From Scytalidium lignicola (taxonomy: Eukaryota; Ascomycota; Leotiomycetes): a stretch of DNA of 64,000 nucleotides. Every line of letters begins with the position of its first letter. Within the stretch, counting starts at the first letter, position 1. The stretch covers positions 1 through 64,000 of the forward strand of contig NCSJ02000207.1 of the NCBI GenBank assembly GCA_002812745.2, read 5' to 3'. The notes under the pieces are model-generated. The model was not told where the DNA came from and ran no database searches. It was given only the letters and a program-made list of their open reading frames with translations. The translations under genes were made by a program, and so were the position numbers. Shown here one piece after another: positions 58,097 through 64,000 of this stretch.

Positions 58097-59236
58097 ATGT
58101 CCTACAACCAGGGATATGCACCTCCTGCGGGACCTCCTCCCTCACACCAGCAGAACCCATATGCTCCTCCACCGGGCCCACCACCATCCCATAGGCAGCC
58201 GGGAGAAACATATGCACCACCACCTGGACCTCCTCCATCTCATCGGCATGAAGAGTATGCTCCACCACCGGGCCCTCCTCCCTCACGCTCCAACGAAACG
58301 TATGCACCTCCTCCAGGCCCACCACCTTCTCATGAGACCTACACACCTCCACCTGGCCCCCCTCCGGGTCAAGCACCATATCATGACTGGCAAACTGCGG
58401 TGCCTGACACATCGCTGCTTCCTCCTCCACCTTCGCTCGGCAACCAACGCAGTGCAACGAACAATGCTACAGAGCAAGAAGCCGAACAAGCTGAAGCATG
58501 GTGTGCTCAGAACCCACTTCTTCCACCATTCACCTATCCAAATGAAGCACTCTCTGCTATCCAGCAGGGCAACATCGCCATTGAGAGACCGCGTCCCTAC
58601 ATTGGCCAGCTGGATCGAGTCGGCCCCGGACACTGGCACGGCAAAACCAAATCTTCCTCACCCGATTCCTGTATCCTCTCTAAGATACCGTTATATTCAG
58701 TCATTGCTCACAGCCCTCTTACTACAGGCCGACCAAAGACGATTTACTATGAGGTCAAGATTTCCAGACATAACAGAACTGAAGTAAGTCTAGCCATCGG
58801 CTACACTGCGATGCCCTACCCGACGTTCAGACTTCCAGGTTGGCACCGTGCCAGTCTTGCCGTCCACGGAGATGATGGCTCAAAATTTATCAACGACAGA
58901 TGGGGCGGCAAAGAATTCACTTCTGCCTTCAAACCAGGTGAGGTTCTTGGTCTAGGCATGACCTTCACTCAACGGGATTTGCACGCTCCTCCGAGCTATG
59001 GTGGTGCGAAGACCACTAACACAGGGCCCATTGATGTTGAAATTTTCCTGACGAGGAATGGAAGAAAAGCAGATGGATGGAACCTGCATGAGGAAGGAGA
59101 TGCGGTGGAGGATTTGCCTGTTGACGGGTTGGAGGGTGTGAGGGATCTGTTTGCTGCGGTAGGGACTTTCGAAGCGGTTGAGTTTGAGATTATTTTTAAT
59201 TCGAGTATGTGGATGTATCAGCCGGAAGGATATTAA
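58097..59236 (+). CDS. SPRY-domain protein with N-terminal proline-rich repeats
   Basis: A single exon of 379 aa starts at 58097 (AAAATGTC). Residues 1-110 consist of about six imperfect copies of YAPPPGPPPSH, a motif suited to binding SH3, WW or profilin-type domains. The SPRY domain follows at about residues 190-375 (typical words: SPLTTG, IYYEVKI, IGYTAMPYP, RLPGWH, SLAVHGDDG, DRWGGKEF, LGLGMTFT, VEIFLTRNG). SPRY domains bind peptide partners; in Ssh4/Ear1 they sit in ubiquitin-ligase adaptors, but those have a membrane helix and PPxY motifs, and neither is obvious here. It is therefore a cytosolic scaffold or adaptor of unknown target. A 223-codon ORF in another frame (58116-58787) is a by-product of the repeat. 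Confidence 0.88.
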   Translation: MSYNQGYAPPAGPPPSHQQNPYAPPPGPPPSHRQPGETYAPPPGPPPSHRHEEYAPPPGPPPSRSNETYAPPPGPPPSHETYTPPPGPPPGQAPYHDWQTAVPDTSLLPPPPSLGNQRSATNNATEQEAEQAEAWCAQNPLLPPFTYPNEALSAIQQGNIAIERPRPYIGQLDRVGPGHWHGKTKSSSPDSCILSKIPLYSVIAHSPLTTGRPKTIYYEVKISRHNRTEVSLAIGYTAMPYPTFRLPGWHRASLAVHGDDGSKFINDRWGGKEFTSAFKPGEVLGLGMTFTQRDLHAPPSYGGAKTTNTGPIDVEIFLTRNGRKADGWNLHEEGDAVEDLPVDGLEGVRDLFAAVGTFEAVEFEIIFNSSMWMYQPEGY

Positions 59237-60684
59237 TGCCTCTTCTCTGTTCTAGACGACATGAAGGGAGAGGAGAATTGAAGGAGAAGTTGCTGTTGGT
59301 GGAGGTGGGGGGTTGGGCGTTGCCTTGGCGGAAGCATTGCTATGACAAAGAATTCAGACCCATGTTATGTTTAAGGAAGAAGATATTATCCATAGAGGTT
59401 GGGAGGGGGATTGTAAACTCGTTACTTTTCTCTCTTTGCTATCACTACCGTATTAATTCGCAGCTGCCAAGCTGTCAGAACTTTAGTTGGACGTCGTGAA
59501 CACTCTCGGTAAAAATTATCTTTGAATATGTGAAAAAAAAAATGACACTCGATTCAGCTTACTTGGTAGATCAGGTGAATTACTTAATTTAGTTTAAGGA
59601 TTTTTCTTACTCTAATCCAATAACTGGAGCAAAACTTATAAAGGGATGAACTATGAACGTGTTACAAAATATCCAATTATAACAGTGTGTTGCTAAGAAC
59701 GTTGCGACCGAGGTCCTGCTGAGTACTTCCTGTTGGCAGATTGTAACTGGAGATATACTTGCTCTTGCTAATGGATGGGAGATATATAATTAGTGGTGTG
59801 ATGGAATTGTATTATGACAGCAACTAAGAAAATGATAGCAAAATAACNAAAAAAGCAAAGAGCGAAGAGATATAAACATCTTCTCGGAGCCTTGGGACAT
59901 GAAGAATCTTCGCAAGAAAAGTGAATCCATTAACTACTTACCAACAAATTACTAATACTAAGAAAGCCTACAGAATCTCTCAAAATTACTGCCCATTGAC
60001 AGAAATACAAAAAATTTGTTAAAATCCCGATGTAGATCTTCCAGAAGTCCCTCTTATCCAATTATCAGCGTATTTTTCTAGGTTTATGAAATTTACGAGT
60101 GGGGGTTTTGTACATTTAGCGGTGAATTATGAAAAGCTTTTCACCTCGTGATACATTATAAAGCCCTATAAGACGTGTTGGAGGGAGAATATTTCAAGTT
60201 CAGTACGACAACCTGCACAATGAGGAGTAAATGGAGCCAAGATATGAGCACTCAAATGTGGCTAACACATTGAAAATAGTCTTAGCTTGATGGTTGCTAG
60301 AGTTTGGCATAATTCATTCCTTATCACTGAGACAGGCGGTTACATGGTTACATGGTTCATGGTTAATAATGGTGATGGTGTGTGGAGACTGCCACGACTT
60401 GCAAATCGAACCTGTGTGGTCCAGGAGGTCTAATTATATCGTTTGAATAAGTTGGGTCGGTTTAGCTTGTGAATTCTGCCTCTCATCACCGCCCGCCGCT
60501 CGTCGCCCCGCCTCGAACCTCTGCAGTAGACGTCCTAATCTGGAACCTCCAGATATTTCCCCATTTTGTGGCCAACGCATCTTCTTTTCTTACAACCATG
60601 CGAGTTGCAAACCACGACCATCGAATGATGTGATTTTTTGGAAGCTCATCCGGCTACCCGGCTACCAATTGCTCATAGACGGCG
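59237..60684. other. Intergenic region upstream of the Zn2Cys6 gene
   Basis: 1.45 kb, AT-rich in its first kilobase with one N at 59848. It holds the SPRY 3' end and the transcription-factor promoter. No gene-like ORF or specific element was recognised. Confidence 0.5.
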
Positions 60685-62718
60685 ATGATAGTCCGGAAAC
60701 GCGTATCTCAAGCTTGTAGACCTTGCAGCTTGAAAAAGGTCAAAGTGAGCTTCCACATTACTAAATTACCTTGACTGTCCGAGTTCCTGATTATTTAGCT
60801 AGTGTGATGGTATATACCCACAATGTGGACCGTGCAGCAAGAAGGACGATTGTATCTGCACATATGGAATTTCAAAACGGAATCGTCGGCGCCGTCTCAA
60901 CGTTAGCCAGAGCCCCGTCAATGGCTCAGCTTCAATCCTGGCGGACAACTTCCCGGGCGAAGCAGTGAATGGATTAACACCTGGGAGATCTGATGAACCT
61001 GGCGAAGAACGTTTACGCTTGCCTTCGAAATCGAAAAAGGGAACGTTATCGACAGTTCCTCCAGAGGTCGCTCTCCAACTTTTTCAAAGCTACTTCGATT
61101 GCATCCACCCACTATGGCCCCTCCTCTACAAACCACTTTACAGTTCTCTAGATTTCACATGTCCGTCGCGATCGATTCCCATAGCGCTTGTAGCTGCAAT
61201 ATTCGCCATTGCAGCGTGCATAATGCCGTCCACGAGAGAAAGAGACAAGGAAGGAGACGCCACCGAAGCACCCCCTATTACCTGCCCCGAACCGCGACTC
61301 TTTTTCGAGGAAGCTCTTGAATTGCTCCAGTGTGGAACCGGGGAGGAGGATACAAAACCGATTAATATGTTGAAGCCGACAATCACACACTGCCAGGTTT
61401 TGACGCTGCTTGCGCTACAGCAACACGGCGTTGCAGAATATTCTCGAGCAGGAATCTTAGCTAGCCTTGCTGTTTCTATGGCTATCGAGATGCGATTGCA
61501 TAGAGCTCCTAAAACCTCCGACTCTGTTCAAAACGAAATACATTCCAGACTTTGGTGGAATATTTTCATTGTGGAAAAGATGTTGTCCTGGGAAATGGGT
61601 AGGCCGGTGACAATTCGTTCTGAGGAAACAGATACGCCGTATCCCTCGCTTTCAGAATCTGATGAATTTGATTTGATGTACATTCATCCTAGACGGAACG
61701 ATCCATCAGGGGGAAAACTAAGGACTTCAATCAAGCTACGAACCATTAGCGGTCTTCATAGCTCTATTAAGTTAGCCATGCTCTTTGAACGAATTGCTAG
61801 AGAGTTGTATGGTGTATCTGCGAGGAATACCATTCGAGAATACCCAGCTGTCGGGGAGGAGATTAGGATGAAGCTTTGGCTTGCGTTACAAGAATGGTAT
61901 ATGGAGATGGAAGTGAGTCCACTTAAACTTGATCTTGGAGAATCCCTAGATTCTGTGCCGGCTTCTATTACAAACTATGTTGTAAGTTGTTTCCAAGCAT
62001 ACGGATCCTGGATTTGAGTTATTAATAAGATTTATTTAGATAATGTGGTCAGGCGCTATTCTCATCCATAGACCCTTCATTGCTCGCTGGTCTGAGGGAA
62101 CTAATCCAGCGGATTCCCAAAATCCGGCACATATTTGCCTCCAGGCTGCGAACAATGTTTGCCTTATCGTGGAGAAGTACGCCGATCGGTTACATGGGCT
62201 GCCGTGTGATATGATATTCCCCATATTTACTGCTGCAAGTACCTTGTTGTATCACCTAAAAGAAGCTGAGGATCCAGAAATCAGAAAAAGACTAAAGTTA
62301 TGTATACACTGGTTGGCTATCTTTGGAAAGAGCTGGAAGAGTGCAGGAACACGATACCAGCTACTCGCTGATTGTTAGTATACACATTACTTTTGTACGC
62401 GACCATAAGTTTGCTGACTCCTAAGGGTTTGATTTGCCGCACGAATTGCCATCTCCTGATATAACTCAGCACAAACCTCTAGTCTCACGGCCCACGCCAC
62501 AACTAGCAGCGACTCAAGTATTACCACATCAAGACCCTGGAATGATCTTAACATCTACCGTAGTGACCAGCGGACTTCCGCAGGACCAGACTGTCGCAGA
62601 TGAGTGGATGTTTTTACGAGATTTCGGCGATTCAACTGATGAGTTTTATTCCATGGATCAGCAACTCCGAGGTCTTCTTGAGGAACAATTTGGAGCAGAA
62701 AACTTTTCTTATCTGTAA
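60685..62718 (+). CDS. Zn2Cys6 fungal transcription factor
   Basis: Four exons (60685-60744, 60803-61981, 62040-62373, 62426-62718) give 621 aa. Residues 11-39 form the zinc cluster C-x2-C-x6-C-x6-C-x2-C-x7-C; an intron splits it exactly before the third Cys, so the gene is easy to misannotate from ORFs alone. A basic linker (KRNRRRR) follows. Residues about 110-500 match the fungal-specific TF domain (FQSYFDCIHPLWPLLYKP, RLWWNIFIVEKMLSWEMGRP, LLIHRP-like ILIHRPFIARW). The C-terminal 120 residues are acidic with Phe and Leu, possibly an activation region (WMFLRDFGDSTDEFYSM). The domain layout is that of XlnR/Gal4-class regulators, but the target is unknown. The convergent neighbour is an amino acid-type permease, which may or may not be under its control. 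Confidence 0.9.
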
Positions 62719-62882
62719 TGATTACGGAAATTGGGTCAGGTACTGGGTTAATTTAGTATGAGCTGTTAGAAGGCAGCAGGAACTTCAGTANTTTCGCGCG
62801 AAATATATGGGATACGATGTTTATGGGATATTTCTAATTAATTCCTATAACATTTCGTAAAGAGAACAGATTGTCTATCTAC

Positions 62883-64000
62883 TTACTCGTCATCGAGATG
62901 AAGGACAATCGGCCCAGAATATTGTTTCCTCGCAAGCAAGAAGAAGAAAATCCCGCCGAAAACCAACCAACCACCCATGACGACAATGCAATAGTTCATA
63001 TTCTGAGGGGTGACTGGCATATACGATGGGAAAGTGCTGAACACCATCGCTAGGATGAGCCAGCCAATTGCAACGCCGTTCGTGATTTTCCCTCCGAAGT
63101 TACCCAAATAAAAGGGACCATACTCCTCCCGACGAAGCCTTTTCCGTCCATATATAGCCATATAGAGTATGGGAATAATATACGATGCATACATACCAAG
63201 AATAGCCATCGACATAATTGCGTTGAATGCGGTTGTGTTGCCAAGGTATATAAATCCTAACAACATTTGGAAGACGGTGATCAATACAACGGATCTGATC
63301 GGCACCTGCAACTTCTTATTGACATGTGACAGGTAACTGGAATAGGGGATAGCATTATCTCTAGCGAATGCCCAAACCGTCCTTGAAGTTGAAGTCACGC
63401 CCGCAACATTGGCGGCAACGGCAATGATAGCAACACTGAGAGCGAGCATTATAGCTCCTACATAGCTGTTTGTGACATTCTTGAACAGTTGTAAGAAGGG
63501 GAATCCAGTAGGCGAAGCAAGCAGATCGTCCAGGTCACCGAGGGAGAAGAGTAGGACTAGTGCGTATACGAATCCGATAATACCGTTTACCATAACGCTG
63601 CCTACCATCGCAATTGGGACGTTGCGTGCTGGATGAGGCATTTCTTCGGCCAGATGGCAAGCGGAGTCGTAGCCCAGGAAAGGGTAAACGGTTGAAAGGA
63701 GACCGACAAGCCAAGAGACTCCGTTGTTTGCCCAACCACTGTTGTTTGTCACTTCGGCGAAGACGTAGTGGGCATTATGCTTTGGTGCCATCACACCCAG
63801 GACGATGATGATGGCAATAAAGCCAGCGATGTGCAGGATACCTGGATATGTTGTCAGCATAATTCTCTCGATTTTCTCAAGCATTGCGCCAAAGAAAATG
63901 AATGAGGGACATGCACACCAGCAGCAAGGTTCGTTTGAGGCAATATTCTGACGCCCCATATATTCACAATGGCAGCATATATCAGAATTGCCCAATAAAA
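62883..64000 (-). CDS. APC-superfamily permease (GABA/amino acid or choline type), 5' end outside the window
   Basis: Partial gene on the minus strand: exons 64000-63919 and 63841-62883, with 346 C-terminal residues visible. APC permeases import amino acids, GABA or choline across the plasma membrane by proton symport. Family features include NIWGVRILP, GWANNGVSWLVG, YPFLGYDSACHLAEEM (the conserved Glu of the Uga4/Hnm1 group), ASTSR-like TSTSRTVWAFARD and a polytopic pattern of about eight remaining helices. The intron between NLAA and GILHIAGF is stop-free and open in frame, so a naive ORF of 370 codons runs through it with unrelated text. The start codon and N-terminal helices are missing. 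Tail-to-tail spacing to the transcription factor is 164 bp. The exact substrate cannot be stated. Confidence 0.88.
   Translation of the reverse strand, partial: LLGNSDICCHCEYMGRQNIASNEPCCWCACPSFIFFGAMLEKIERIMLTTYPGILHIAGFIAIIIVLGVMAPKHNAHYVFAEVTNNSGWANNGVSWLVGLLSTVYPFLGYDSACHLAEEMPHPARNVPIAMVGSVMVNGIIGFVYALVLLFSLGDLDDLLASPTGFPFLQLFKNVTNSYVGAIMLALSVAIIAVAANVAGVTSTSRTVWAFARDNAIPYSSYLSHVNKKLQVPIRSVVLITVFQMLLGFIYLGNTTAFNAIMSMAILGMYASYIIPILYMAIYGRKRLRREEYGPFYLGNFGGKITNGVAIGWLILAMVFSTFPSYMPVTPQNMNYCIVVMGGWLVFGGIFFFLLARKQYSGPIVLHLDDE

Noticed and set aside
58116..58787. 223-codon ORF overlapping the SPRY gene
   Set aside because: It is the second frame of the proline-codon repeat (reads as His/Leu) and ends inside the SPRY domain.
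63842..63995. N-terminal part of the apparent 370-codon permease ORF
   Set aside because: It mixes intron translation with out-of-frame exon text. Splicing 63918-63842 gives family-typical residues (NIWGVRILP) instead.
1..64000. CRISPR arrays, rRNA operons and intact transposons
   Set aside because: No regularly spaced direct repeats, no rRNA-like blocks and no intact transposase or reverse transcriptase frame were seen.

Overview
The window comes from the nuclear genome of a filamentous ascomycete (Pezizomycotina). Genes are broken by short GT-AG introns (about 43-141 nt), intergenic regions are long, and the protein set is typical: a LaeA-type methyltransferase, L-arabinitol 4-dehydrogenase, a Zn2Cys6 factor, a Cps1/GT2-type glycosyltransferase and a KIN4/KfsA kinase. 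The protein wording suggests Leotiomycetes, but that is an inference. Sixteen single N bases are scattered through it, most of them beside homopolymers, which looks like a pyrosequencing-style draft assembly.

Layout. 1-4.4 kb: GC-rich, pyrimidine-rich DNA with no supported gene. 4.4-5.9 kb (+): five-exon LaeA-like methyltransferase. 5.9-13 kb: mostly AT-rich desert with decayed coding relics whose stops look like RIP (repeat-induced point mutation). 13.0-20.8 kb: compact housekeeping and metabolic block with ATP synthase subunit g (-), L-arabinitol 4-dehydrogenase (-), a D-2-hydroxyacid dehydrogenase (+, frame broken by one N), a long Rab4/Ypt4-like GTPase (-) and an HSD10-like SDR (+). 20.8-28.9 kb: a second AT-rich desert, possibly with a solo LTR. 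28.9-30.6 kb (-): family-2 glycosyltransferase. 30.6-38.1 kb: long gene-poor stretch of ordinary composition. 38.1-39.2 kb (+): unrecognised basic coiled protein. 39.2-46.4 kb: gene-poor with many microsatellites and one candidate small secreted protein. 46.5-50.2 kb (+): KIN4/KfsA-like kinase. 52.5 kb (-): probable small single-pass membrane protein. 55.3-57.3 kb (-): amidase. 58.1-59.2 kb (+): SPRY protein with a proline-rich repeat. 60.7-62.7 kb (+): Zn2Cys6 transcription factor. 62.9-64 kb (-): APC-family permease, cut by the window end.

The genes do not form one pathway or an obvious biosynthetic cluster. Local relationships are divergent pairs that may share promoters (L-arabinitol dehydrogenase with 2-hydroxyacid dehydrogenase, Rab with SDR, amidase with SPRY protein) and a tail-to-tail transcription factor and permease pair. 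I found no rRNA, credible tRNA, CRISPR array or intact transposon. I saw no clear previously undescribed multi-gene system. The best leads are the RIP-like deserts flanking a LaeA-type regulator, unusual insertions in the Rab and the kinase, and two small ORFs with convincing promoters.
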